DNA of 64,000 nt, taken from Chaetoceros tenuissimus. Taxonomy: Eukaryota; Bacillariophyta; Thalassiosirophyceae; Chaetocerotales; Chaetocerotaceae. Location: contig BLLK01000047.1 of NCBI GenBank assembly GCA_021927905.1, positions 930,001 to 994,000 on the forward strand. Direction: 5' to 3'. Positions within the stretch are counted from its first letter, which is position 1. The number at the start of each line of letters is the position of its first letter. This document shows, one piece after another, positions 1 to 10,680 of the stretch. The notes beneath the pieces were generated by a model. That model had not been told where the DNA came from and did no database searches. It saw nothing but the letters and a program-made list of their open reading frames with translations. The position numbers were made by a program, and so were the translations under genes.

Positions 1-339
1 AAATTTGAAAATTCTTAGATATTATCTATCTACCGTATTGTATTTCTACTATTTCTTATTGTTATGATGGTGTAATACCTAATTTAAATTGTCAAAAAGA
101 GAAATTTTTCAATTTCGTAAAAAACGGAGGGAAAACGGGAAAACAGTGCCAACAGTCATTTATAGTCATTCTGACAAAGAATCAGGAAAAGGTAGAAAAA
201 TGAGACGTTTGCTACTGTGGGCGCTATGATGTGATGGACCTCTCATAATAACAGACAAAGGTGTTGCAGCTCGATGAGAATGTTGTAGAAATCAAAATCA
301 CTCTGAGTCTATAATCAAAGGCCAATTAGTTCTTTCACC
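1..339. other. 5' flank of the MORN gene
   Basis: AT-rich sequence with no convincing reading frame. It ends directly before the start of the MORN-repeat gene and presumably holds its promoter and leader. I see no repeat or RNA gene in it. Confidence 0.4.
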
Positions 340-3246
340 ATGGAAGCATTAGCAGAAGCATCTGTAGAGGATCTCATAGATCTCATGCCAAACTATGACA
401 CATCTCGATCTTCATTCCTAGCTAATTCTTCCTCAACAAATAAAAGCACATCTGTAAAACATGTCACGAATATGGAGCTGCCAGCTCATCACCCTCCTCG
501 AGTGTTTGGGGGAGGCTCATATCATTTGGACCCAATCAATCATCAAGAAACATATGAATTGAAGGATATATTTACAGGCCTTATTGATTCTATAAGTGGA
601 GAACTAGTGAGTGGTGTGAGAGAATATGTATTGACAGGTGAAATCTACGAGGGACCATTTGTAAATAATAAGAGACATGGAAGTGGTGCTATTGTAAAGA
701 ATGTATATTTACCAAAGAGTTCAATAGCGATTGGTCAAATGAGTAGTTTACCGCATATATCTGAGTCAGAAGCTAAGTTCTATGGATCTTATCAGAATGA
801 TGAACCGAGTCATGGAACACTTGTAGTGCCTAATCTGTTTACCTATCAAGGGCCTTTACGATGTAGCAAACCTCATGGGGAAGGGGGCTGCCTAATAAAA
901 CCGTGCGGTTTCAAATACGAGGGAAGCTTCAAGGACGGTCTATTTCATGGGTATGGTGTTGAATTAGACGGCAATGGGGGCATTTACAAGGGAGCATTCA
1001 AAATGGGCATCAGAGAAGGCTTTGGAGAGTTCACTTCTCTGAAAAAAGCAAAACTATGTAAAGTTTCTCGTAAAACTGAAGAAAAGGAGAGTATCAAATG
1101 CAAATATAAAGGAGGTTGGATAAATAATCAGAAGCAAGGTGAAGGAAGTGAACGCATGGGAAAGGAAATCTATAGAGGAGAATTTCATGCAAACGAAAAA
1201 CATGGTCATGGCAGCATCATGTGGTTGAAAAACGAAGACGGCGAAATTGACGATAGTGATGACGATGAATGTAGGAGTCAGCAGGAAGATGAAAACAAGA
1301 TAGAAGTAAAAGATGGAATTTTTGCTACCCAACATTCCAACGTCAATTTACTGTCATTACTAAATAAAGAATTTGATGAAATTGAACGAGATATTGACGA
1401 GGATGAAGATGAAACTTGCTACAAAATTACCCAACATAGTTTTCCTGTTGTAGCAGAGGGATCATGGAGAGCGGGCCACCCTTTGAATGGAACGAGCGGG
1501 TGGACATTGATGTACGAGAATGGCGATTGTTATAGTGGATATGCAACCGATTTCTGTCCGGAAGGTTATGGCATCATGAGATATAGTAACAGAGATGTTT
1601 ATACTGGCGAATGGAGTGGCGGAAAACGTTGTGGTGAAGGTTGCTTCATATCTGGTGACGGAAAAGAAGAATATATTGGTTACTGGAATGATGATAAAAT
1701 TGTGCCTTTAGCAGAAGGCGACCGAAATGATCATATGACACGTTTGACGGATATGGCCCTCGTCTTACTACAGGATAGCAACCATGACATCGATATCGAG
1801 AGGAGCAATGACTTATTTGAAGATATTGATTCATATGAAAAACAACGAGAGATACTGGAATCTATTGTCGAGAAAAGTTTGAAGCAGTCTATCGATCGCA
1901 TGAACGAAAGTAGATTCTTTCGTGAAGAATGGAAATCTCCAATTGGAAAAAGGAGAAATCTTGGTCTGGGGAGGAACATTGCAAACATTCTTGTCACGCC
2001 GAAAAAAGCTCAAGCTAGTCAAAATGAAGATTCAACAGACGATAAAATCCAATTCAACAAAGAAAAGAATGACAAAGATTTTGACAGCTTTGTTGAGACG
2101 GTGGCCGATGTTAGTATATCCGATGAGAAACTCGGAGAAGTATTGAATGATCTCAATGATGCCATTACTCCAACAAAACTTCAAGATACTCCTTCGAAAA
2201 CATCTAAACTCAAAGTATATGAAAATGGTGACACTTATCTTGGCGACCATTGCGAAGAAACTGGTCTAAGGCATGGGTATGGAGTATATGTATCATCTTC
2301 TACAGGGTCAACTTATTCTGGAAACTTTGAACAAGGAGTAAAATCAGGCTTTGGAATTTTACTAGCTAGACTCGGAAAATATTCGGGAAACTTTGTCAGG
2401 GATAAAAAAGAAGGACATGGGACTTTAATATACAATGATGCCTCATCTTACAATGGTGAATTCAAAGAAAATGAATTTCACGGAACAGGAACTCTCTGTA
2501 AGAATGAAACTGTGTATACAGGAGGCTTTTACATGGGTCTTAAGCATGGGAAAGGTCACGAGTCATTTGCAGATGGTCGAGTCTACCGAGGTTCCTTTGT
2601 TGATAATCAACGATCTGGTAAGGGCACATTACATGACAAAAGTGGACGTATGATCTACGAAGGGCAATGGTTAAATGGTATCTTCCATGGCGAAGGAACT
2701 TATTACAAAGCGGAGACTACTAAAGATACAATTGAAGAAGAAATTGTCTATACATACCAAGGTCTTTTCTTCAATGGACTTCGACATGGGTACGGGAGTG
2801 TAAGCATCAATAAAGAAAAAGCATTGGTCCTCAAAGGTCCATTTCATAAGGATATGCAAGTCAGTGGTAAATGGCGCATTAATTACCCCGATGGTCAAGT
2901 CTATTCCGGTGATGCTATTATCCAAGAAGAAATCACTTACAAGGAATTCAAACCTGAGGATGGCATCAAGATAATCTCTTCTATATCCGATGCTCCACGC
3001 ATCTTGACAAGGGAATTCTACCAGATCCCTACTCCGAACGGATTCGGGGCATTTCGATACCAAAACTTAGACGTATACATTGGCGAGTTTCAGAATGGGC
3101 TACGTCAAGGATCAGGATCCCTATTCAGCAACGGAGTTCAACTGAGTGGTAATTGGAAAGAAGACAAATTGAACCTCGACAACTCCAGGGAGATTTCCAC
3201 CATGACTGATTTCAGTGACATCAATACAAATTCATCCATACTGTAA
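340..3246 (+). CDS. MORN-repeat protein, 968 aa
   Basis: Intronless frame starting at ATG 340. About twenty MORN repeats (Y-x-G-x-F/W ... G-x-G) lie in two blocks, roughly residues 100-455 and 625-955, separated by a charged, helical linker. Examples are YEGSFKDGLFHGYGVEL and YNGEFKENEFHGTGTL. MORN blocks form long beta hairpins that bind membranes, lipids or protein partners and often act as scaffolds in cilia, cell division and signalling. No kinase, GEF or other catalytic domain is attached, and there is no signal peptide, so a cytosolic scaffold is the best guess. An acidic run sits near residues 300-315. The family is clear; the precise role is unknown. Confidence 0.9.
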   Translation: MEALAEASVEDLIDLMPNYDTSRSSFLANSSSTNKSTSVKHVTNMELPAHHPPRVFGGGSYHLDPINHQETYELKDIFTGLIDSISGELVSGVREYVLTGEIYEGPFVNNKRHGSGAIVKNVYLPKSSIAIGQMSSLPHISESEAKFYGSYQNDEPSHGTLVVPNLFTYQGPLRCSKPHGEGGCLIKPCGFKYEGSFKDGLFHGYGVELDGNGGIYKGAFKMGIREGFGEFTSLKKAKLCKVSRKTEEKESIKCKYKGGWINNQKQGEGSERMGKEIYRGEFHANEKHGHGSIMWLKNEDGEIDDSDDDECRSQQEDENKIEVKDGIFATQHSNVNLLSLLNKEFDEIERDIDEDEDETCYKITQHSFPVVAEGSWRAGHPLNGTSGWTLMYENGDCYSGYATDFCPEGYGIMRYSNRDVYTGEWSGGKRCGEGCFISGDGKEEYIGYWNDDKIVPLAEGDRNDHMTRLTDMALVLLQDSNHDIDIERSNDLFEDIDSYEKQREILESIVEKSLKQSIDRMNESRFFREEWKSPIGKRRNLGLGRNIANILVTPKKAQASQNEDSTDDKIQFNKEKNDKDFDSFVETVADVSISDEKLGEVLNDLNDAITPTKLQDTPSKTSKLKVYENGDTYLGDHCEETGLRHGYGVYVSSSTGSTYSGNFEQGVKSGFGILLARLGKYSGNFVRDKKEGHGTLIYNDASSYNGEFKENEFHGTGTLCKNETVYTGGFYMGLKHGKGHESFADGRVYRGSFVDNQRSGKGTLHDKSGRMIYEGQWLNGIFHGEGTYYKAETTKDTIEEEIVYTYQGLFFNGLRHGYGSVSINKEKALVLKGPFHKDMQVSGKWRINYPDGQVYSGDAIIQEEITYKEFKPEDGIKIISSISDAPRILTREFYQIPTPNGFGAFRYQNLDVYIGEFQNGLRQGSGSLFSNGVQLSGNWKEDKLNLDNSREISTMTDFSDINTNSSIL

Positions 3247-3429
3247 ATATGTAAATTTTATAATTCATAAAATTGTTTGCCTATAGTGTTATTTACAAAC
3301 ACTTCATCATCATTTCCTCTTGAAATCAAGTCGACGCAAGTCCTTCATCAGACATTACATTTGAATTTTATGTATCATGGTAGGAAATACAATGATCATT
3401 TACCCCATTGGCCCATTCCAAAATACAGT

Positions 3430-3830
3430 CTATTTAGACTTTTTAGTCTCCTCCTTCTTTTTATTAGTACCACCATTCAAAATCTTTTCAATTTCTCCCT
3501 CCTTTTCTCTTTTAAATTGTTCAGGGTTCATCAATCCCTTTGGAGGGATATATGTAGCCAATACAAGTGTAGCGAAAACAATGTTCAAATGAAGGGGCCA
3601 AAGTGGCTGCTTGCGGAAATATTGAACGACAAGATTCAGGATTGAAAGGAAGTGTGCATGTGTCATCAACTTTTTGAGTTGTGCGAGGAGTTCTATTTTA
3701 TTTCATCAAGTATCCAAAGACGAACAGGAAAAAGAAGATATGGATATGTGAGTACAAACTGATGAGGAGCTATGACATGCGATGAAGATGAGATTCATTC
3801 GAGGTGCAGCTTACCTGTCTTGTCTGCCAT
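3430..3830 (-). CDS. Small two-exon membrane protein, 92 aa
   Basis: Exon 1 is 3815-3830 (MADKT plus one base) and exon 2 is 3430-3692. The intron, 3693-3814, has a GTAAGC donor and a TAG acceptor. The joined frame is open and reads MADKTELLAQLKKLMTHAHF at its start. One hydrophobic stretch (NIVFATLVLATYIPP, about residues 44-60) is followed by a Lys/Glu-rich tail ending KKKEETKKSK. It looks like a small single-pass organelle or ER membrane protein with a basic cytosolic tail. I do not recognise the family. Exon 1 is only 16 bases, so an automated caller would miss the true start. Confidence 0.6.
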
Positions 3831-4320
3831 TTTGAAATATATAAATTAAAATTTAGTAAAGTATGTGTCTGTAGCAGTTTTGTAGTTTTCTTTCTTTGGA
3901 ATGGTTTCTATTTCAATTGAAATGAACAAAATGGAAAGGAAAAGAAGGAATTTGAACGTTGGCGTGTTTGTTGAGGAGGGCCTGCCAGGTATTGACGCTT
4001 GTCATAGGCCTAAAGAACACACCTTCCTGTCCATCAATGACACACGTCTATCTACAATTATAGCTGAACAAGGTTTTGGAAATGAAATTTTTGAGAATCA
4101 ATTGCAGTGTTATAGTTTTACTCTCAAAAATGGACTACATCAAAAGTTTCTTTATTCTTTTGAAATACAAAATGTAAATATGCCTAGACATTCACAATAT
4201 GCTCATGTCTGCCTGTGCTTGTCTTTTTTTCGTTATATAAAAATGTGCTGATCATGGAGATTGCAAAATCTATAATCTCTTCTACAAACCCATGTCCATC
4301 ATCACATTCTAAAAATTCAT
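3831..4320. other. Intergenic, no supported gene
   Basis: Lies between the start of the small membrane protein and the 3' end of the FCP gene. A 116-codon plus-strand frame at 3901-4251 has no domain or favourable composition and I regard it as chance. Confidence 0.4.
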
Positions 4321-5245
4321 TTAGCTAGCGAAAGCTGGGTTTCCAACAAGAGCTGGAACGGATCCTGGAATATTATTTGCAGCAATGAAAGACATGATTG
4401 CAATCATAGCAAGACGTCCGTTGTTCAACTCTCTCTGTCTCTTGGTCTCAAGAACAGCTGGGTCAATGTTGGAGAAGTCAAACTTTGGGAAAACAATTTC
4501 TGGAAGTGGACCTCCCTTGGTGTAGTGTACAGCCTTGGATTCAGTAGTAAGTTCAGCAACAAAGATGGTTCCGATGATTTGTGCCTTTCCTGCATCTGGT
4601 ACTGCCTCCCATGCATCAAATGGGTTCATCTTGGAAAGTTCCTCGAAGGATACGTTGGAAGAAAGCATTCCTGGGAAGTGGAAGCCAGCTCCCTGTACAA
4701 GGTATCCTGCGGTTGCAAGCATAGCAACACGAGAATGCTTAAGCTCTGCAGCACGGAACCATGCAAGAGTAGACTCATCTCCGAGTTGGGAAATACGAAG
4801 AGGGTCGAAGTTCTTGAGTGGAGCAGTAGCTCCTCCAATTCCCTCAAGATCAACACTGAGAGCAGTGCTGGTCTGTAAATAAGTGATGGCGAAAAATGGG
4901 TTAGAATAAACGAACCAAAAACATTCACTACTTCGTTCATGCAAGTACCGAGTTCTAGTTCGTTTGACAATGACTTTTTTCATATTTTTCTCTTTTTGAA
5001 GCATAAATGTAATATATGTATATTCTTTGATTCACTTCATTTTGATTTCATATCCGCCTAGCAACATGTGCTTCTTGATGATTATTTTTCAACCTATATT
5101 GTGTCTTGACCAACAGAATCCATTCCATATCTTTCATCTTCAACTTGCAATATCCAGTCCAATATCATCTCACCTTGGTCATAGGAGCAGGTGCGAAAGC
5201 AGCTGCAGATGCAACAAGAAGTGATGTAACGAAAGCAGTCTTCAT
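4321..5245 (-). CDS. Fucoxanthin-chlorophyll a/c-binding protein (copy 1), 207 aa
   Basis: Light-harvesting antenna protein of the thylakoid membrane. Exon 1 is 5174-5245, encoding MKTAFVTSLLVASAAAFAPA and PMTK. Exon 2 is 4321-4872. The 301-base intron (4873-5173) is GTGAG...CAG, phase 0. The leader carries the ASAFAP-type motif that directs diatom proteins through ER and plastid membranes. Antenna helix motifs are present: ELKHSRVAML (helix 1) and ELNNGRLAMIAI (helix 3), whose Glu/Arg/Asn residues ligate chlorophyll. An upstream in-frame extension from 5004 is intron read-through, not coding. It is transcribed away from a second FCP gene; the two mature proteins are close paralogs, but only this copy has an intron. 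Confidence 0.93.
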
Positions 5246-5667
5246 TTTGTATTTGTATTGAGTTTATGGTATGGTATTACGTGCAATTGGTGGTTGCTAG
5301 TAGTTCTTCCACTTGCTGAAGCTCATTGTTACCTGCTTGAATTGCTTTCGCTCGACATCGAGACCTTCCTTGTGTCCCCTGCACAAATTTCACTTTTCCC
5401 GCCATTTTGAGGGGGGATAAGGGGTACGGTACTCTGATATTATTTATTTTTCTACAAACATGATCAGCATCAATCATTAAATACCGGAACCCTGTATGAC
5501 GTTTGCCAACAAAGTTGAGGTTGCTTTCAAAAGATCGCGACGAAAAATCCACGAAAATTTCTTCTCAGCAGCTCGTCTCTTTGTAGTTTGCTTGCTTGAA
5601 CCACCCATCCTATGACCTTCGTACTTCCATCATACAATTACAACTCTCTCTTTTATAATATACCAAA
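5246..5667. promoter_or_regulatory. Shared 422-bp promoter region of the divergent FCP pair
   Basis: The two FCP start codons face away from each other across this gap, so both promoters must lie here unless they overlap the genes. A GC-richer tract around 5380-5440 contains a GGATAAGG box resembling plant I-box light elements. This is suggestive only. No frame in the gap has coding support. Confidence 0.6.
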
Positions 5668-6279
5668 ATGAAGACCGCTATCCTCGCTACCCTTGTTGCA
5701 TCTGCTGCTGCTTTCGCACCATCCCAGGTTGCAAAGACCTCCACTGCTCTTAATGCACTTACTGATATGCCAGGATCCACCGCTCCAGTTGGACCATTCG
5801 ATCCTATGAACCTTGCTGAGTCTGGATCTGAGGAGACCCTTGCTTGGTTCCGTGCTGCAGAGCTTAAGCACTCCCGTGTTGCTATGCTTGCAACCACCGG
5901 ATACCTTGTACAGGGAGCTGGAATCCACTTCCCAGGAATGCTTTCCTCTGATGTTTCCTTCGCAGACCTTTCTGCTATGAAGCCACTTGAGGCATGGGAT
6001 GCTGTTCCAGATGCAGGAAAGGCACAAATCCTTGCTACCATCTTCATCGCTGAGATTATCACCGAGTCTAAGCCAGTTCACTACACCAAGGGAGGTCCAC
6101 TTCCAACCATGGTTTTCCCAGCAATTGACTTCTCCGGAGTAGATGCTGCTACCCTCAAGAGAAAACAGGACTCTGAGCTTAACAACGGACGTCTTGCTAT
6201 GATCGCAATCATGTCCTTCATCTCCGCTGCAAATATTCCAGGATCCGTTCCAGCTCTTACTGGAAACCCAGCTTTCTAA
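5668..6279 (+). CDS. Fucoxanthin-chlorophyll a/c-binding protein (copy 2), 203 aa
   Basis: Intronless antenna gene. It starts MKTAILATLVASAAAFAPSQ, a signal peptide followed by the AFAP plastid motif. The body has the two FCP chlorophyll-binding helices, ELKHSRVAML near residue 70 and ELNNGRLAMIAI near residue 170, and ends NPAF. The sequence follows copy 1 through LVQGAGxHFPGMLSSxVSF and VHYTKGGPLP. Codon use is strongly biased to C- and A-ending preferred codons, as expected for a very highly expressed gene and similar to the histones in this window. Length is typical for Lhcf-type FCPs. Confidence 0.95.
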   Translation: MKTAILATLVASAAAFAPSQVAKTSTALNALTDMPGSTAPVGPFDPMNLAESGSEETLAWFRAAELKHSRVAMLATTGYLVQGAGIHFPGMLSSDVSFADLSAMKPLEAWDAVPDAGKAQILATIFIAEIITESKPVHYTKGGPLPTMVFPAIDFSGVDAATLKRKQDSELNNGRLAMIAIMSFISAANIPGSVPALTGNPAF

Positions 6280-7465
6280 ATTAAGAAAGTTATTGCATTT
6301 TTATGATGGAATTAGTTTGACGAAATTTGGATTGAATTGATTCCCATGACAAAAGAATGAAATGATTCTTTTTCAAGAATGAGAACAGTTGGTCTAGTCA
6401 TTTATTTTATACTCAGTGCAAGTTTGTATTTGTTGAAAATTGACTGAGAGACTTGTAAACTTTAGTGAGGTGGACAATATAGAATCGTAACTTGTTTAAC
6501 CTGACTTATGTATAGAAATAGATATATGCATATCTTTTACATCATACACCATTCTAATATTTTATTCAGCTCGTAGTGATGGAGCAAATAATCTAATTAT
6601 TGGAATAGATTGCGGATGCCACATACGGTATCATAATAGGTACTTTACATAGAATGAACAAGCCTGAAACCCAAAATTGAAATGCAAATTCATAGGCTCG
6701 TTTACCAAGTGTGAGGTTGACATACTATCCAACGTTTTTGTATGCGTGCAAAATTAGCAAGGTACATAGATTCTTGATAATTGTGATAGTTATGGATGGC
6801 AATAGAAGAGCATCATTTTGTAAAATACGGCCTCACTTTTGTTTCCAAATGAAAGTCTTTCTATAGAAAGTCCAATGCAGCAGGAAGCTTTTTTAATTTA
6901 CACAAAGTCAAATTAATTTTTTTACAAAACAATAAAACTATTTTTGGTAAGAAATGAATCTTCATATATATGTGCAGGATAAATAAATGGAAAAGAAAAT
7001 GCAGAGTATCCATGTTGAATCTATTGTCAGATTTATTCTGTCTTATGCGACATAATAGGTACGTATGTATTATGTACTGTATTATGTATTGTAGATTGTA
7101 GTTCAGCCAGTTCAAATAATGTAATAACTATACTGAAAATTCTTTTTTAAATAATAAGGTATTCCATGGAGATGATTTCGGATGTGCAGAAAGCGTCGCC
7201 AGAAAGGGCCATCTGGAAAAATAAGAAATGAACGATGTTATCACTTTATTATATATTCTCTGCATGTTTTTGTACAAAATCCACACAAATGCGAAGCTGA
7301 AAGCCGAGAAAGAGAAGCCCGCATCATCTCTCCTCATGCAAAAAGAATCCCTGCGTTGAAGAAATCCTTTAGAAATGTTTTACTAATTTGTTTTTGAAAG
7401 AATCAGAATCAGTAAAATCATTTTTAAGTTCATGGAACGATATTTATCATAATATTTGAGGAGGG
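6280..7465. other. 1.2-kb intergenic region with a relic repeat
   Basis: No supported gene. Small frames at 6861-7115 and 7128-7397 lack domains. The segment 7005-7054 is a diverged match to 9516-9568, just beyond the channel gene (listed separately). The rest is AT-rich sequence without clear structure. Confidence 0.5.
7005..7054 (+). repeat. Diverged repeat, copy 1
   Basis: It shares AGTATCCATGTTGAAT and then a spaced TGTCA, TTTAT, TGTCTT, TGCGACATA pattern with 9516-9568. Both lie in the same orientation and flank the ankyrin/channel gene. Possible 3' flank remnant of a lost tandem copy. Confidence 0.55.
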
Positions 7466-9455
7466 ATGACTTTACGTGAATTAATGCCCATCAAGGAAGC
7501 TTCAAATGAAGCCCAAGTCAAATGGAAAGAAGTTAGGATTTATCTCCACGAAGCTGGAGATACTGCAAAAGTGGAGTCCTTGGAGGAAATCGTACAAGAG
7601 TTTGTGCCTTGGGAAGATCTAGTTTTGATCAGGGACGACTATGCTGGTTGCTTACTTCATATAGCATGTTCCTATGGTGCAGATGTCCATGTGCTTCAAC
7701 ATCTTCTAAAATTCGACGAAAACAAAGTTACTCTGCTATGTAGAAATTTCGCTCTAGCAACACCTCTTCATAACATATGCGATGCAATTAATGATGAACC
7801 ACCCCTAGAAGGAATTAAAGCGCTTTTGGAAGCAGACGAGAAGAATGAAGCTGTATTAACTAAGACCGATCAAGATGATTTACCTCTACACTATGCTTGT
7901 TGGAGACGACAGCCGATTGAAATAATAAAATTATTGCTGGATGCAGACAAAGCCAATGTGACAACTGAAACAGAAAATTGCCATGGACGGATACCTTTAG
8001 AAACTGCTTGCCATCGCAATGCACCCGAAAGCACCCTGAGATACCTTATTGAGTATAATTCGAATTGTGATTACAAATGGAAAGCTCTTCGAGTTGTGCA
8101 ATGCAAGAGGTTGGGTAACATTATTGCATCTTCAAGAGAACTTCAAGAAATGGTGAATGAAAAAGTTTGTTCAAGGTGTTTCGTGTTCATGGTTTTGTCA
8201 GATTTCTATGCACATTTAGGATTGATTTGCGCATTCATATTTTGGACTGAAACTGTTGTTGGAGCAAGGACCTCTAGTGTGGAGAATTATCTTCTCTACT
8301 TCTTTATTTCCTATTTTATAATGCGGGAGGCATTGAAGATATCGTCGCTTAAAGGTGCATACTTTCGCGATGGTTGGAATTTTGTAAGCATGACTAAGAT
8401 TGCTACTTTGATTCTTTCGTGTATTACATTTGAAGGAGAATATGAGACGGGATCGATTAACAAGAGAAGCTTACTCATGATAACTGCTGTGTTTGTTTTC
8501 ATCGGTATGATATCATTTCTACGCTTCACATTTATGCAATTTGCCATGTTCGTCAATGGAATACTGAAGGTAACCTACCAGATCTTTTGCTTCTTGTCGA
8601 CGTGATTCGATTTACTAATCTGCTGACCATGGATTTCTCTTACAGGTATTTCGCAAATTGTTCCCATTTGGTGTTGTTTCTATACTAGTACTAGCTACTT
8701 TTTCTCACCTTTACTTCCTAGATGGATTCAGCAAAGAAGATTGTATACTAGAGGAAACAGATATTTCACAAAGGCTTGACTCAATGACTTTCTGTAGTGT
8801 TGGAGATATATTCCCTGGTGTTTTCACTTTTTTAGTACGTGGGCTAGATGGAGTTGCAACAACAATTGATTACATCTTTGCACTTACCGTGGCAATAGTA
8901 TTTCTCAATATCCTCATAGCGATCATAGTCAATGAATGGAACTCGCACTCTTCAAAGGTGATCAGTACTTTCTATAACTATCGAATTGCATTTTTGGCAG
9001 AGATCCGCATTTTTCATTACTTTGAAAAAGTTTCCATACCATGTCTACACATTCTTGAAAATTACGGTTGGATTGAAAGGCGAAAGAACGGGGTCCTATA
9101 CTTTCGTGAAGACTACCAATGGACAGATGGCTCTTGGATACAAAGGATATTGTTCTCGGTTGGCTTTCTTCCGACATATTACCTTCTATTTTTGTTTGGA
9201 TTCCTTTCATTTGGTATTCTTTGGCCATCTGAAATTAGGTTTCGCCTATTTCGACACGAAAATACTTCAAAAGAAAAGGCGAAAGAATTACTTGGAGTAG
9301 ATCTTTTACATACGTTGGGTGAAGACTTAGAGTTGTTCGTAGAAGTTAGGGATTTCTTAAATTCAAATGAATTTACTGAGAAAGTTGCTGGTGCTCAATT
9401 TCTGACAAAGGTAGACCATAGAATTTCGAAGCTACGGAACTTGAAGCGCTATTAG
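7466..9455 (+). CDS. Ankyrin-repeat TRP-like cation channel, 637 aa
   Basis: Exon 1 is 7466-8569 and exon 2 is 8646-9455. The 76-base intron is GTAACC...TTACAG, phase 0, joining NGILK to VFRKLFPFG. Residues about 60-200 hold ankyrin repeats (GCLLHIACSYG, ATPLHNICDA, DLPLHYACWRR). From about residue 230 there are six hydrophobic segments typical of an ion-transport domain. The last, VFLNILIAIIVNEWN, is a typical TRP-channel S6, preceded by a pore-like segment (SVGDIFPGVFTFLVRGL). N-terminal ankyrins plus a six-helix pore suggest a TRP-family channel. The C-terminal tail continues about 150 residues with another hydrophobic stretch (YYLLFLFGFLSFGILW). Ion selectivity cannot be read from sequence. 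Confidence 0.85.
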
Positions 9456-9515
9456 ATTATACCTTTGTGGTCATAACCTTCATAAATGGGAAAGAATATT
9501 GAATAAAGAATGACA

Positions 9516-9568
9516 AGTATCCATGTTGAATTAATGCTGTCAACTTTATATTGTCTTTTTGCGACATA
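9516..9568 (+). repeat. Diverged repeat, copy 2
   Basis: Partner of 7005-7054. It lies about 60 bases past the stop of the channel gene, so it is probably part of its 3' untranslated or flanking region. Confidence 0.55.
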
Positions 9569-9703
9569 TTCATAGTTGATGCGTATCTTTTGAACAACAA
9601 GCAGGCAAGCAGCGAACTCCAACTTCTAAAACTCATAGCTTAACTAACTCCTCCGTTGCAATTCTGTTTATCTCCCTGTATTACAATATCCTTCCTTGAT
9701 CTA

Positions 9704-10639
9704 ATGGTATTCATACAAAAACTAATATCTAAAGGCAGTTCAAGCTTTGCTAGAAATGCTTTCTCTCCAAGCCAGAAAAAATATACAACGGCTTTGATGC
9801 GTGGAGTGCCAAAAAGTTTACCTAATGCACTCGCAATGGAAACTCCAACTGAGCCGATCTCTTTCCAAAAAGCAGTCGATCAACACAATGCATACCGTGA
9901 ATATTTAGAGTGTATGCTACCGAGAGTTATTGAATTGGAGCCAGATGAATCTTTTCCAGATTGTATCTTTGTAGAAGATACAGCTGTAGTCGTTGATGAT
10001 AAAGCCGTAATTACGAATATAGGAGCCGATTCAAGGAAAGGAGAGGTAGCTGCTGTACAAGACGCAATGGAGAAAATAGGGCTTAAAATTACTGATATGC
10101 GTGAAGTTGATGAAACTGCTACTTGTGATGGGGGAGATGTATTGTATCCAGTATCGTACAAAAGAGATGGACCTGGTCCTTTGCAAAAATTTGGTGGGAA
10201 GCATTTATTTGTAGGACTGAGTAGCAGGACAAATCAAGCTGGTGCATCTGTTTTACAAGAGGCATTCCCTGATGTTGAAGTAGTTGCTGTTGATTTAGAT
10301 GGTATGACTTCGACTAAAGCTTTGCATCTCAAGTCGATCGTTACACATTTAGATGAAAACACTTTATTGGTACCAGACGGAGAAGAGTGGAAGGGTTTTA
10401 CAGATAGAATGGGCCTGCAAGACAGAGGATATGAAGTAGTGAGATTACCGGATCCGACTGCATGCAATGTAGTTAGTGTAAATGGAAAAGTGATTGCACA
10501 GCCAAACATTGGTCAAGAATCCATGAGCATTCTAATGGATGAAGTAGAAAAAAGAGGTATGATGCTTGTATGGGTAGATGTAAGTGAATATGCAAAGTGT
10601 GATGGAGCTTTGACTTGTAAAAGTATTTTAATTCCATAG
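9704..10639 (+). CDS. DDAH: Dimethylarginine dimethylaminohydrolase, 311 aa
   Basis: Hydrolyses N-omega-methylated arginines to citrulline and methylamines (pentein fold). The first ATG in frame is at 9704; the frame stays open upstream but without ATG. The catalytic triad can be placed: Cys in the C-terminal DGALTCKSILI, His in LHLKS, and the acidic residue in the TCDGGDVL loop. FPDCIFVEDTAVV matches the substrate-loop segment of the family. The first 35 residues (VFIQKLISKGSSSFARNAF) are basic and Ser-rich and could be a mitochondrial or plastid leader. It is convergent with the RRM gene, with only 41 bases between stop codons. Arginine-deiminase relatives are the alternative, but DDAH fits the length and motifs better. 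Confidence 0.9.
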   Translation: MVFIQKLISKGSSSFARNAFSPSQKKYTTALMRGVPKSLPNALAMETPTEPISFQKAVDQHNAYREYLECMLPRVIELEPDESFPDCIFVEDTAVVVDDKAVITNIGADSRKGEVAAVQDAMEKIGLKITDMREVDETATCDGGDVLYPVSYKRDGPGPLQKFGGKHLFVGLSSRTNQAGASVLQEAFPDVEVVAVDLDGMTSTKALHLKSIVTHLDENTLLVPDGEEWKGFTDRMGLQDRGYEVVRLPDPTACNVVSVNGKVIAQPNIGQESMSILMDEVEKRGMMLVWVDVSEYAKCDGALTCKSILIP

Positions 10640-10680
10640 ATGATTTTCTTTATATTTATCCTAGCTCCAACAGACTTTGT

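Noticed and set aside
3901-4251. 116-codon frame with ATG between two genes
   Set aside because: No domain, no codon bias, ends in random hydrophobic residues.
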